Of a DNA stretch of 64,000 bases, positions 8,914-18,053 are shown piece after piece. Position numbers and translations under genes: made by a program. The stretch lies in NCBI RefSeq assembly GCF_042678305.1, contig NZ_JBHUDT010000002.1, one strand, 5' to 3'. Origin of the DNA: Gelatiniphilus marinus. Lineage in GTDB: Bacteria; Bacteroidota; Bacteroidia; Flavobacteriales; Flavobacteriaceae. Position 1 is the stretch's first letter. Every line of letters begins with the position of its first letter. The notes below the pieces were generated by a model. The model was given only the letters and a program-made list of their open reading frames with translations. It made no database searches and was not told where the DNA came from.

Positions 8914-9612
8914 ATGTCTGAAAAACCATCATCATTCTCCATAAAAAATTGGGCGCAAGACGATCAACCTCGCGAGAAACTACTCTACAAAGGTAAAGCC
9001 TCTTTAAGCGATGCCGAATTAGTGGCCATTTTAATTGGATCGGGCAACAGAGAAGAAAGTGCCGTGGCCTTGTGCAAGCGTATTTTAGCAAGTGCAGATA
9101 ACAATTTAAGCGCGTTGGGCAAACTATCGGTCGAGCAACTTATGGCCTTTAAGGGTATAGGCGAAGCCAAGGCCATAACCATTGCTGCAGCCATGGAATT
9201 GGGGCGAAGGCGAAGAGGCGAAGAGGCTTTGCAGAAAAACAAAATTACATCGAGCGCATCGGTTTTTGAGTTGATGCAACCTATTATCGGCGAATTGCAG
9301 CACGAGGAGTTTTGGATTATTTATTTAAACAACTCCAACAAAGTCATTCAAAAAAATCAATTGAGCAAAGGCGGCATTACGGGTACTTTGGTAGATGTGC
9401 GCTTGGTGCTTAAAAATGCCCTGCAAGTTGGGGCAACGGGTTTAATTTTGGTGCATAACCACCCGTCTGGGACTTTAAAACCCAGTGAGGCCGACAAACA
9501 AATTACCAATAAACTAAAAACCGCGGCACAAAGTTTAGATATAAAAGTGCTGGACCATTTAATTGTAACAGAAAAAGCATACTTTAGTTTTGCGGACGAA
9601 AACATACTTTAG
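8914..9612 (+). CDS. radC: RadC-family JAB/MPN domain protein
   Basis: A 232-residue RadC (UPF0758) protein. The N-terminal part has the helix-hairpin-helix LMAFKGIGEAKA. The C-terminal part has the JAMM metal motif HNHPSG (His181, His183) followed by S-x-x-D. I chose the ATG at 8914 (MSEKPSSF) over an upstream ATG at 8857, because RadC proteins normally begin with a basic, Pro-rich segment leading to IKNWAQDDQPREKLL. Despite the name, a role in DNA repair is not established. Confidence 0.93.
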   Translation: MSEKPSSFSIKNWAQDDQPREKLLYKGKASLSDAELVAILIGSGNREESAVALCKRILASADNNLSALGKLSVEQLMAFKGIGEAKAITIAAAMELGRRRRGEEALQKNKITSSASVFELMQPIIGELQHEEFWIIYLNNSNKVIQKNQLSKGGITGTLVDVRLVLKNALQVGATGLILVHNHPSGTLKPSEADKQITNKLKTAAQSLDIKVLDHLIVTEKAYFSFADENIL

Positions 9613-9639
9613 CATGTAAAAAAGCAATACGCAAATCCC

Positions 9640-9670
9640 AAATTCCAAAAAAAGAAAACTCTTGGAATTT
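9640..9670 (+). terminator. possible hairpin terminator after radC
   Basis: AAATTCCAA (9640-9648) pairs perfectly with TTGGAATTT (9662-9670), about 30 bases after the radC stop, and is followed by a T-rich stretch. A further half-site TTGGAATTTA starts near 9685. The stem is AT-rich, so it would be a weak terminator, and it may instead be part of a repeat. Confidence 0.4.
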
Positions 9671-9723
9671 GTATTTTTAAAATTTTGGAATTTACATTTG
9701 TATAGCCTTTTTATAATTCAAGG

Positions 9724-9758
9724 CTGCCAACTAAAAACTGAATACTGCCAACTAAAAA
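9724..9758 (+). repeat. CTGCCAACT/CTGAATACTG dispersed repeat, copy 1
   Basis: CTGCCAACTAAAAA occurs twice in tandem (9724-9737 and 9745-9758), spaced by CTGAATA. Related sequence is found at 52831-52860 and, inverted, at 60484-60512. The copy ends directly at the start codon of the next gene, so it may form its 5' leader. Confidence 0.6.
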
Positions 9759-9759
9759 G

Positions 9760-11061
9760 ATGTTATTAGTTTATACCCATAACATATCGCCAAGATTAAA
9801 ATACGCTTTTAAGCATATTTGCACCCGGGTATTGGGCATAGAGGTATCGTTTACCACAAAAATTGAAACTTTTATTGCGCACGATAGTTTAAAAATGTCT
9901 TATACAAGGCAACAATTGGGCAGTGAGTTTTTTGTAAAAAGCAACGATATTTTGTTTGAACAGGGCCTATCAGATCTGGATATACATGTACAAGATTGGG
10001 AAGAGACCAAAAGCTTTTTTTATAACGGCGAAAAAAGCGCCATACCGTTTGATATTTTTGCAGCTTCCTTTTACCTATTGTCTAGATACGAAGAGTATTT
10101 GCCACAAGTACGAGACCAATACGGACGTTTTTTAGCCACCGAGAGCTTAGCGTTTAAAAACGGTTTCTTGCATCAGCCTGTTGTAGATATTTGGTCCCTA
10201 AAATTTAAAAAGGCATTGCAAGGGCATTTCCCTGATTTTAATTTCCCTAAACGCACCTATAGCATAAAACCTGTAATCGATGTGCCAACTGCTTACAGCT
10301 ATAAACTAAAGGGATTGATAAGAACTATTGGCGGTACTTTTAAAGATTTGCTCCATTTTAGACTTAAAAGACTATACCAGAGGTTTGTGGTGCTATTTGG
10401 TTTAAAACACGACCCTTTCGATACTTTTAAATACATAATAAACAAACAAAAGCAAAGTAAGTTTAAATTTGTGTTTTTCTTTTTAATAGGGACCTATTCT
10501 ACCTACGACAAAAGTATAAACGCCAACAGAAAAAAGTTTATATCGCTTATAAAACAAGTCGCAGATTATTGTACCGTTGGCTTAAAAGCATCGTTTTTCG
10601 CTATCGATAACATTAAGGTTTTAAAGAAAGAAAAACTACAAATGGAAGCCATTATTAACACAACCCTAACTGCCTCAAGACACTCGTACTCCAAACTCAA
10701 TTTACCAGAATCTTACAGAAACCTTATTGAATTAGAGATTGAAGAAGATTATACCATGGGGTATATAAACCATATAGGTTTTAGGGCAGGTTCCTGTACT
10801 CCGTTTCTGTTTTACGATCTGGACCACGAGGTGCAAACACCGCTAAAAGTACATGCCTACCACCTTATGGATTATGCGCTGTTAAAAAACCAATCTCAAT
10901 TAGATAAAAAAAAGGCTTTAAACCAAGTTATAAATCAAGTAAAACAGGTAAACGGAGAATTTGTGCCCATTTTCCATAACTATACCTTTAGCGATGCAAA
11001 TAGATGGAAAGGCTTTAAGGAATTGTTTAATATTATTTTAAATTCGGCAAATGAAAATTAA
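9760..11061 (+). CDS. polysaccharide deacetylase-like protein (DUF7033 type)
   Basis: A 433-residue cytoplasmic-looking protein without a signal peptide. The order matches a Bacteroidota family annotated as polysaccharide deacetylase-like: MLLVYTHNISPRLKYAF at the start, FDIFAASFYLLSRYEEYLP in the middle, and a late barrel part with HSYSKLNLPESY and GYINHIGFRAGSCTPFLFYDL. The His of RHSYS and the Arg of GFRAG recall the NodB fold, but the usual metal Asp-Asp pair is not evident. The 3' end overlaps the next gene by 11 bases, suggesting one operon. The substrate is unknown. Confidence 0.78.
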   Translation: MLLVYTHNISPRLKYAFKHICTRVLGIEVSFTTKIETFIAHDSLKMSYTRQQLGSEFFVKSNDILFEQGLSDLDIHVQDWEETKSFFYNGEKSAIPFDIFAASFYLLSRYEEYLPQVRDQYGRFLATESLAFKNGFLHQPVVDIWSLKFKKALQGHFPDFNFPKRTYSIKPVIDVPTAYSYKLKGLIRTIGGTFKDLLHFRLKRLYQRFVVLFGLKHDPFDTFKYIINKQKQSKFKFVFFFLIGTYSTYDKSINANRKKFISLIKQVADYCTVGLKASFFAIDNIKVLKKEKLQMEAIINTTLTASRHSYSKLNLPESYRNLIELEIEEDYTMGYINHIGFRAGSCTPFLFYDLDHEVQTPLKVHAYHLMDYALLKNQSQLDKKKALNQVINQVKQVNGEFVPIFHNYTFSDANRWKGFKELFNIILNSANEN

Positions 11062-11740
11062 AGGCATCACAGATATTTTTTTTGATTTAGACCATACCCT
11101 TTGGGATTTCGATAAAAACTCTGCACTAACATTCGATAAGATTTTTAAAATGAACAATGTCCCTGTTGATTTGAACAATTTTTTACAACACTACGAACCC
11201 ATAAACCTAAAGTACTGGAAACTTTACCGAGAAGAAAAGATTGATAAAAAATCGCTACGTTACGGTCGCTTAAACGAGGCGTTTACCGCCATAAATTTTA
11301 CTGCTGGAGATGCACTAATTAATCAACTCTCAGAAGATTACATCACACATTTAAGTACCTTTAGCCATTTGTTTGAAAACACTTTCGAGATTTTAGACTA
11401 TCTAAAATACAATTACTCCCTTCATATTATAACAAACGGGTTTGGCGAAGTGCAACAAGGAAAAATGAAAAACTCTAACATTACCCATTACTTTAAAACG
11501 GTAACAAACTCCGAATCGGTTGGTGTTAAAAAACCAAACCCAAAAATTTTCAACCATGCCCTAAAAGTTGCAAATACATCTGTAAATAAAGCTTTAATGA
11601 TAGGCGATAATTTTGAGGCAGATATACTCGGAGCCATAAATATAGGTATGGATGCCATTCTTTTTGATGTAAAAAATCAATCTAAAAATAATGGCGTAAA
11701 ACAAATAAACAACCTAATTCATTTAAAAAAGTATTTGTAA
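11051..11740 (+). CDS. YjjG-family HAD nucleotidase/phosphatase
   Basis: A 229-residue haloacid dehalogenase-type phosphatase with all four motifs: DLDHTLWDF (nucleophile Asp12 and acid Asp14), IITNG (Thr), KKPNPKIF (Lys) and MIGDNFEADILGA (Asp pair). Length and spacing fit the YjjG group of pyrimidine nucleotidases, which remove noncanonical nucleotides from the pool. The start lies inside the end of the previous gene (11-base overlap). Confidence 0.88.
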   Translation: MKIKGITDIFFDLDHTLWDFDKNSALTFDKIFKMNNVPVDLNNFLQHYEPINLKYWKLYREEKIDKKSLRYGRLNEAFTAINFTAGDALINQLSEDYITHLSTFSHLFENTFEILDYLKYNYSLHIITNGFGEVQQGKMKNSNITHYFKTVTNSESVGVKKPNPKIFNHALKVANTSVNKALMIGDNFEADILGAINIGMDAILFDVKNQSKNNGVKQINNLIHLKKYL

Positions 11741-11783
11741 AGTGTATCTTTACAGTTGGGTTTTAACTATATAACTATTAAAA

Positions 11784-12641
11784 ATGAAAACTAAATTATT
11801 TACAACTCTTTTAGCTTGTTTTATTTTTACAAGCGCATTCTCGCAATCAAATTTAAACGATTATAAATACGTAATAGTCCCCAAGAAGTTCGACTTTTTA
11901 AAACAAGAAAACCAATACCTTTTAAACTCGTTAACCAAGTTTTTGTTTGAAAAATACGGGTTTAGCACTTTGGTTGAAGGAGGAAGCTATCCAGACGATT
12001 TTAAGCAAAACCGATGTTTGGGATTAAAGTCGAATGTTTTAAAAGGCTCGGGCATGTTTAAGACAAAATTGACCGTAGAGCTAAAAGATTGTAACGACCA
12101 AGTAGTATATACCTCGCAATTAGGAGAAAGCAGGATAAAAGAGTATAGTAAATCTTATAACGAAGCTTTGCGAAACGCCTTTAAATCTTTTGAAAACGTA
12201 AATTATAGCTATCAACCCAGTAATAAAAACGCCATAACCGTTGCCAAAACAGATACGAAAACCAAAAACGAGGTGGTACAGGAAATCCAGAAATTAAAAG
12301 AAGAAATACAATCTTTAAAAAATAAAAAAGAAGAAGTTATAGATGTTGTAGAAACCAAAACAGAAGTAAAAGCACCGGTTAAAATATCTGAAAATAAAAC
12401 AGAGCAAAAAACCGTTATTGAAGGAGTCTCTAACATATTGTACGCACAAGAAACCCCAAATGGCTTTCAGTTGGTTGATAGCTCTCCAAAGGTGGTTTAT
12501 AGAATAAATAGAACCAACTTAAAGGATGTTTTTGTAGTAGAAGGAATAGATGCTATTATTTATAAAAAAGATAACACTTGGTTTTTAGACCATAACTATG
12601 GCGCAACTTTAACCCAGGAAGAATTGAATATTAAGTTTTAA
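11784..12641 (+). CDS. secreted protein of unknown function
   Basis: A 285-residue protein with a clear signal peptide (cleavage near SAFSQ). Residues 20-140 form a compact region (NDYKYVIVPKKFDFLKQENQYL, then YGFSTLVEGG). Residues about 150-205 are a Lys/Glu-rich segment with coiled-coil character. The C-terminal 75 residues (LYAQETPNGFQLVDSSPKVV to the end) look like a small beta domain. I do not recognise a family. It may be cotranscribed with the HAD gene 43 bases upstream and is followed by a strong terminator. Confidence 0.75.
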   Translation: MKTKLFTTLLACFIFTSAFSQSNLNDYKYVIVPKKFDFLKQENQYLLNSLTKFLFEKYGFSTLVEGGSYPDDFKQNRCLGLKSNVLKGSGMFKTKLTVELKDCNDQVVYTSQLGESRIKEYSKSYNEALRNAFKSFENVNYSYQPSNKNAITVAKTDTKTKNEVVQEIQKLKEEIQSLKNKKEEVIDVVETKTEVKAPVKISENKTEQKTVIEGVSNILYAQETPNGFQLVDSSPKVVYRINRTNLKDVFVVEGIDAIIYKKDNTWFLDHNYGATLTQEELNIKF

Positions 12642-12809
12642 AAGCCTCTATTTTTTTCCTGAATATGCGGTAACTCTTAAATTATTGTTGGTGCTGAGGT
12701 ATAAAAAACAGTATTAATGTTGCTAAGCGTACTTGCAGTACCGTAAACCCATTGCAATTTAAAATTGCCATAAATTACTGCTGTTTTACCGCTTAATATT
12801 GCCAAATAA

Positions 12810-12839
12810 AAAAGCCTTCATTTTTTTTTGAAGGCTTTT
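12810..12839. terminator. bidirectional hairpin terminator
   Basis: AAAAGCCTTCA (12810-12820) pairs perfectly with TGAAGGCTTTT (12829-12839) around an eight-T loop. With T-runs on either side it can end transcripts from both of the convergent genes beside it. Confidence 0.85.
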
Positions 12840-12861
12840 AAAAATATGTTTTAAATGGAAA

Positions 12862-13641
12862 TTAAAGCTTTGCAATCATCTTTTCCATTTTAGCTTTTTG
12901 CTCTTCGGCTAAAGCAGCATCAACTAAAATACGGCCACTGTGCTCGTCTGTAATAACTTTTTTGCGCGATGCAATTTCTACTTGAACCTGTGGCGGAATG
13001 GTAAAGAAAGAACCACCAGAGGCACCTCTTTCAATAGGTACTACGGCCAACCCGTTTTTAACGTTATTGCGAATTCTGGTATAAGCGGCAACTAATCGGG
13101 CTTCAATTTGCTTTTTGTAATCTTCAGATTTTTTAATTAGCAATTGCTCTTCTTTTTCGGTTTCGGCCAAAATAGCGTCTAGCTCACTTTTTTTATGTTT
13201 TAAGTGGTTTTCGCGCTCTTTAATGCGTGCTTTGGTTTCGGTAATAACTTCTTTTTTCTGCTCTATTTGAACCTTGAATTCTTTAATGTGCTTTTCTGCC
13301 AATTCAATTTCCAATTCTTGAAACTCGACTTCCTTGGTAAGCGAGTTGAATTCTCTGTTGTTTCTAACGTTTTTTTGTTGCTCGCTATACTTTTTTATTA
13401 AGGCTTTAGCTTCTTCAATAAGGTTTTTCTTAGAAGCGATGTCGTTATCGATTACCTCTAAGCTAGCCATAAGTTTTTCTAACCTAATGTTCAGTCCAGC
13501 AACTTCGTCTTCTAAATCGCGAACTTCTAACGGAAGTTCTCCGCGAACATTTCTTATTTCATCTATTCGAGAATCGATGAGCTGTAAATCGTATAAAGCT
13601 CTTAAACGCTCTTCTACAGTTACTTCTTTCTTTTTAGCCAT
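12862..13641 (-). CDS. coiled-coil protein of the CT398/zinc-ribbon family, without the zinc cysteines
   Basis: A 259-residue protein. Residues about 10-185 are a long antiparallel coiled coil (LYDLQLIDSRIDEI at the start, then heptads rich in Glu and Lys). The C terminus (about 195-259) keeps the outline of the family's zinc-ribbon domain (FTIPPQVQVEIASRKKVI and HSGRILVD). The two C-x-x-C pairs are replaced, so SGGS and DEHS stand where CxxC would be. The protein contains no Cys at all. The role is unknown. It starts 3 bases after the Nif3 stop codon, so both are one operon. Confidence 0.85.
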   Translation of the reverse strand: MAKKKEVTVEERLRALYDLQLIDSRIDEIRNVRGELPLEVRDLEDEVAGLNIRLEKLMASLEVIDNDIASKKNLIEEAKALIKKYSEQQKNVRNNREFNSLTKEVEFQELEIELAEKHIKEFKVQIEQKKEVITETKARIKERENHLKHKKSELDAILAETEKEEQLLIKKSEDYKKQIEARLVAAYTRIRNNVKNGLAVVPIERGASGGSFFTIPPQVQVEIASRKKVITDEHSGRILVDAALAEEQKAKMEKMIAKL

Positions 13642-13644
13642 ACT

Positions 13645-14739
13645 TTAAAAATACTTAACAGGATTGGTATTTGTGTTTGATAAAACGACTGCAAAATTAC
13701 TAATTTTTTTTGTAAGATAAGCTACTAAAAGGTTTTTTGTGAACTGTTCGCTTTCATAATGCCCAACATCTGCTAAAAGTATGCTGCTTTCTGCCATAAA
13801 AAAATCGTGGTATTTTAAATCGGCAGTTATAAATGCATCGGCTCCTGCGGCTTTGGCTGCCTGAATGGCGAAACTGCCAGAACCACCCAAAACCGCAACT
13901 TTTTTTATGGGTTTATTTGGTATTGCCGAATGCCTAATGCAGGCCGTGTTCATTTTGGTTTTTACGTGGTTTAAAAAACTTTGCGCGTCTATTGGTTCTT
14001 TAAATTCTCCAATCATGCCCATGCCAATATTTTGGTTTTTGTTTTCTAGGGTTGTTATTTCGTAAGCTACTTCTTCGTAACTATGCGTTTTAAAAAGCGC
14101 TTTAAGTATTTTAGGCTCTAAATGTTTTGCGTAGGTAATAGTAATTTTGGTTTCTGCTTCGGTGTGTAATACACCTTTTTCGCCAAGACTTGGGTTAGAG
14201 TTTTCGTTGCCTTTATAAGTGCCCAATCCATCGACATTAAAACTGCAATTGTTATAGTTGCCAATATTGCCTGCACCTGTTTTAAACAAAGCGGTCCGCA
14301 ATTGTTCGGCCTCGTGTTTTGGCACGTAAGTGGTTAGTTTTTTTATGGTTTGGCTTTGTGGTATTAAAATGCGTTTGTTGTTTAATTCCAGCCGATTGCA
14401 AATCATATTGTTTACACCTTGTAAAGCGTTATCTAAAGCGGTATGTATGGCGTAAATGGCAATGTTGTTTTTTATGGCTTTTAAAACCACGCGCTCTACG
14501 TAATTGTTGCCCGTAAGTTTTTTTAAGCCCTTGAAAATTATGGGGTGAAAGCTTACTATAAGATTGCATTTCTTTTCAATAGCCTCATCTACAACAGTTT
14601 CAAGCGTGTCTAAAGTAACCAAAACACTGGTGATTTTTTCGTTTTTGTTGCCTACCAAAAGGCCCACGTTGTCAAAATCTTCGGCGTAAGCTATAGGAGC
14701 TAGTGTTTCTAGATGGTTTATGACGTCTTGAACTATCAT
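13645..14739 (-). CDS. Nif3-like dinuclear metal-centre protein
   Basis: A 364-residue member of the Nif3/YbgI family, which form hexamers with a dinuclear metal site. Metal-type motifs are VSFHPIIFKGLKKL and YAIHTALDNALQGVN near the N terminus, and a C-terminal DVGHYESEQ. A central insert (about 130-230) is the PII-like domain seen in the longer family members. The biochemical role is unresolved, though some homologues act as GTP cyclohydrolase-like enzymes. Operon with the coiled-coil gene downstream; that pairing is common in Bacteroidota. Confidence 0.9.
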   Translation of the reverse strand: MIVQDVINHLETLAPIAYAEDFDNVGLLVGNKNEKITSVLVTLDTLETVVDEAIEKKCNLIVSFHPIIFKGLKKLTGNNYVERVVLKAIKNNIAIYAIHTALDNALQGVNNMICNRLELNNKRILIPQSQTIKKLTTYVPKHEAEQLRTALFKTGAGNIGNYNNCSFNVDGLGTYKGNENSNPSLGEKGVLHTEAETKITITYAKHLEPKILKALFKTHSYEEVAYEITTLENKNQNIGMGMIGEFKEPIDAQSFLNHVKTKMNTACIRHSAIPNKPIKKVAVLGGSGSFAIQAAKAAGADAFITADLKYHDFFMAESSILLADVGHYESEQFTKNLLVAYLTKKISNFAVVLSNTNTNPVKYF

Positions 14740-14792
14740 TTTATTTTTGCTATGGATTATAAAACAAATATAAATATTATATTTTCGTAGCT

Positions 14793-15797
14793 GTGAAGCT
14801 AATTAGAAAAATATTGTTCCCCGTTGTCCCTTTTTATTATTTGGTAACTTGGTTGCGAAATATATGTTATGATTTGGGTGTTAAAAAATCTGCATCGTAC
14901 CATTTTCCTGTGCTGTGCGTTGGTAACTTAAGTGTTGGCGGCACCGGAAAAACACCCATGATCGAGTATTTAATAAAGCTGCTGAAAGATGATTTTAAAG
15001 TGGCTACCTTAAGCCGCGGTTACAAACGAAAAACAAAAGGGTTTAAATTGGCTGATGGAAATGCAACTGCTGAAACTATTGGCGACGAGCCGTTCCAGTT
15101 TTACCATAAATTTGGAAACGATGTTTGGGTGGCTGTAGATTCCGATAGGAGAAACGGCATTAAAAACCTGAGGCATTTAAAAGATAAACCCGAAATTATT
15201 TTGCTCGACGATGCATTTCAGCACCGTAGAGTAAAAGCGGGTTTTAATATATTATTAACCACTTATGCCAACCCCTACTATTCAGATTTTGTGTTGCCAA
15301 CCGGTAATTTGCGCGAGCCCAAAAGTGGTGCAAAACGCGCCCATGTTGTAGTGGTTACCAAGTGCCCAAAGCATTTAAAGGTTTCAGAAAAAAATAGCAT
15401 TTTAAATAGAATAAAAGCTGAGAGTTATCAGCATGTTTTTTTTAGTTCGATTGTTTATTCAAATGAAGTTTTTTCAAAAGATGCTTCAAAAATACTTGAA
15501 ACTTTAACTAACTTTACTTTGGTTACGGGCATTGCCAATGCAGAACCTTTAGTTGATTTCCTGAATTCTAAAAATTTAAAATTCCAGCATTTAAATTACA
15601 ACGATCACTACCAGTTTTCGCCGCAGGATATTCTGTATTTAGAAAAGCAATCCTTAATTATTACAACCGAAAAAGATTATATGCGCCTTAGGCAACATGG
15701 GCAGTTAAATGGTAAGTTGTTTTATTTGCCAATAACAATAGTTTTGGATCGCGAGCACGATTTTAAAAAGCTAATCGAACAGGCTGTTAAGCATTAG
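14793..15797 (+). CDS. lpxK: tetraacyldisaccharide 4'-kinase LpxK
   Basis: A 334-residue LpxK, which phosphorylates the 4' position of the lipid A disaccharide at the inner face of the inner membrane. An N-terminal hydrophobic helix (FPVVPFYYLVTWLRNICYDL) is followed by the family's Walker A, GGTGKT (residues 49-54). Further on come LSRGYKR, GDEPFQFYHK, the DDAFQHR motif and a C-terminal TTEKDYMRL. The gene is complete and of normal length. Its 3' end overlaps the convergent kinase gene by 11 bases. Confidence 0.95.
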   Translation: MKLIRKILFPVVPFYYLVTWLRNICYDLGVKKSASYHFPVLCVGNLSVGGTGKTPMIEYLIKLLKDDFKVATLSRGYKRKTKGFKLADGNATAETIGDEPFQFYHKFGNDVWVAVDSDRRNGIKNLRHLKDKPEIILLDDAFQHRRVKAGFNILLTTYANPYYSDFVLPTGNLREPKSGAKRAHVVVVTKCPKHLKVSEKNSILNRIKAESYQHVFFSSIVYSNEVFSKDASKILETLTNFTLVTGIANAEPLVDFLNSKNLKFQHLNYNDHYQFSPQDILYLEKQSLIITTEKDYMRLRQHGQLNGKLFYLPITIVLDREHDFKKLIEQAVKH

Positions 15798-18024
15798 TCG
15801 AAGCACCTTTTTTTGATGTTAAGGCGTAGTACAATTTTTTCTCGAACTCATCCTGTTTAAAGGGTTTTGGTATAATGTCTGTAAAGCCAGCCTCTTCAAA
15901 CTCCTGCATTTTATCTTCAATGGTTACGGCGGTTAAGGCAAAAATGGTAAGTTCTTTATCAAAACTCCTTATTATTTTTGTGGCTTCAATACCGCTAATT
16001 CCGGGCATGTGTATATCCATTAAAATAATATCGTAGTCGTTGGTTTTAATTATATCTACGGCATCTTCACCGTTATCTACAATATCGCATTTAAGATTCA
16101 TTTTAGTTAGAATCTTCTTTGTTATCATTTGGTTTATTTTGTTGTCTTCAACAATTAATACCTTAACGTTGTTTAGGTCTAGTTCGCTGGTGTCGCCTTC
16201 AAAATAAGTTGTTGGTTTTTCTTTTGCTTCCTCTATGGCAGTATATTCTACGGGGATTTCAAAGTAAAAGGTAGTGCCTTTGCCCAATTCGCTTTTAAGG
16301 TAAATGTCGCCTTTTAAAATGTCTATTAAACCTTTTACAATAGACAAGCCTAAACCGGTTCCGCCATATTTTCTGTTGATTTGTATTGAGCCTTGAGAGA
16401 AACTCTCGAACATCTTGTCTTGCTTTTCTTGGCTTATGCCAATGCCGTTGTCTTCAACCTCAAATCGCAGCGTGTAAATTTTGTCTTTTTGGTCTATTCT
16501 ATAAACCCTTATCCAAATATCGCCATCTTTAGTGAATTTAATGGAGTTGCCAATAAGGTTAATGAGAATTTGGGAAATTTTTAATTGATCTGCGATATAG
16601 TTTTCAGGCAGATTGGTCTCGTAATCTAAATGGATTTTAGTGTTATTGTCTAGTGCTGAGTTGTTTAGCGCTAAAATAATGTTGCTTATTTTCTTTTTTA
16701 AGTTGAAGGCTTCGGGCTCTATATCAACTTTATTGGCTTCAATTTTGTTTATTTGAAGAATATCGTTAATAAAAGTGAGCAGGTAATCCCCAGAGAATTT
16801 AAGCGATTTTAAATGCTGTACCTGTTCTGGTTTTGGGTTTTCGTCTAGTAACATATTGCTTAAACCCGTTACGGCATAAAGCGGTGTACGTAACTCGTGA
16901 GTTACGGTAGAAAGGAAATTGGCTTTTGTTTTAGAAGCTAGTTCTGCTTTTTCTTTGGCTACTATTAATTCTGCATTTTTTTTATGCAGCATGTTGTTGG
17001 TTTTTAGCCTTATGTTGTTGTTTTTGTAAAGCGATAAGGTTAATAAAGATAGTATGGTAATTAATGCAACGCTTAAAATAGATATTAAAGTACCTAATTC
17101 GTTTTTGTTTTCGGCTTCTTCAAGTTTTTTGGCTTGTATTTTGTTTTCCTCATTTTTATCGGCCAATAAAAACTCTTTTTGTTTTTGTGGGGATAAGTTT
17201 GCGCGTTTAATAAGCCTAAGCGAATCAGATAACTTTAGGTGGGCTTTTAGGTAATCTCTTGAGGGTTTGTAGTTTCCAAGATTGTTGTTGATGTCGCTTA
17301 AAATTAAATAGCCTTCGTTTAAAATACTGGCATAGTTGTTGGTTTTTGCTATTTGTATGCTTTCGTTGGTGTATTCCAAGGCTTTTTCGTTGTCGCCCAA
17401 AACGCTGAAAATTTTGCCATGATTTGCTAAGCCGCTACTCTGTATCTTTAAATAGTTGTATTTTTTAGATAGTACAATGGCTTGCTCGTTTAGTACCCTG
17501 GCTTTTCTAAAGTTTTTAAGTTCCATATATGTTTTTGCCTCGGCTAGTAAAACCTTAGCTAAACTCTCGGTTAGGTTTTCTTCTTCAAATTTAGATTTTG
17601 CCGCGGTGTATTGGTCTAAGGCCTGGTAGTAGTCTTTTTTACTAAAATAGATGTCTCCAAATATTTTGTAAGAGTTGCCAATATTAACATTGTCGTTTAT
17701 TAAGCGTTGAATGGCTATTGCTTTGTTAAGCGATTGTATGGCATTGTCTGTCTCTTCAATATTAAGTTGCAGTTCACCTTTAAGTGCGTAAATAATGCCT
17801 TCGTTTTTTTTGTTGTTTGCATTTACTGCAATATCCAGAGCCTCGTCTAGCTTTTTTTGAGCTTCATAATAGCTGTAATTATCTATATCGACCATTGCTT
17901 GTGTAATACGGTAATCGATATTGTTTTGAATGATTTCAGGGTCGTTTTCAATGTTTTTTTGAGAGTAAACGCTGAAGCTCAATAACATTAAAATAGCATA
18001 TATGTAGTTTATGATTTTTGACAT
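15787..18024 (-). CDS. hybrid histidine kinase with periplasmic TPR repeats
   Basis: A 745-residue sensor. A signal-like segment and about six TPR repeats (to about residue 270) form an extracytoplasmic sensor, followed by one membrane helix (about 310-330) and a coiled coil. The HisKA H-box THELRTPL has its phospho-His at 376. HATPase motifs include NLIGNSIKFT, DNGIGIS and GGTGLGLSI. The receiver domain carries EDN and the phosphoacceptor Asp670 in LMDIHMPG. No separate output domain is present, so the phosphoryl group may pass on to another protein or feed back. The stop lies inside the convergent lpxK. Confidence 0.93.
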   Translation of the reverse strand: MSKIINYIYAILMLLSFSVYSQKNIENDPEIIQNNIDYRITQAMVDIDNYSYYEAQKKLDEALDIAVNANNKKNEGIIYALKGELQLNIEETDNAIQSLNKAIAIQRLINDNVNIGNSYKIFGDIYFSKKDYYQALDQYTAAKSKFEEENLTESLAKVLLAEAKTYMELKNFRKARVLNEQAIVLSKKYNYLKIQSSGLANHGKIFSVLGDNEKALEYTNESIQIAKTNNYASILNEGYLILSDINNNLGNYKPSRDYLKAHLKLSDSLRLIKRANLSPQKQKEFLLADKNEENKIQAKKLEEAENKNELGTLISILSVALITILSLLTLSLYKNNNIRLKTNNMLHKKNAELIVAKEKAELASKTKANFLSTVTHELRTPLYAVTGLSNMLLDENPKPEQVQHLKSLKFSGDYLLTFINDILQINKIEANKVDIEPEAFNLKKKISNIILALNNSALDNNTKIHLDYETNLPENYIADQLKISQILINLIGNSIKFTKDGDIWIRVYRIDQKDKIYTLRFEVEDNGIGISQEKQDKMFESFSQGSIQINRKYGGTGLGLSIVKGLIDILKGDIYLKSELGKGTTFYFEIPVEYTAIEEAKEKPTTYFEGDTSELDLNNVKVLIVEDNKINQMITKKILTKMNLKCDIVDNGEDAVDIIKTNDYDIILMDIHMPGISGIEATKIIRSFDKELTIFALTAVTIEDKMQEFEEAGFTDIIPKPFKQDEFEKKLYYALTSKKGASTNA

Positions 18025-18044
18025 TTATTTTGTTGAATTCTCGA

Positions 18045-18052
18045 CAAATATA
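18045..18052 (-). promoter_or_regulatory. promoter -7 box for the hybrid kinase
   Basis: On the minus strand TATATTTG fits the Bacteroidota -7 consensus TAnnTTTG and lies 21 bases before the kinase start codon. No good -33 TTG is seen at the usual distance, so the call is moderate. Confidence 0.45.
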
Positions 18053-18053
18053 A

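Noticed and set aside
13204..13401. + strand frame of 65 codons
   Set aside because: It is the antisense shadow of the coiled-coil gene at 12862-13641; Phe/Leu-rich translation results from Lys/Glu codons read backwards.
15787..15797. 11-base convergent overlap of lpxK and the hybrid kinase as a sign of antisense control
   Set aside because: Short 3' overlaps are common in compact genomes and nothing else points to regulation.
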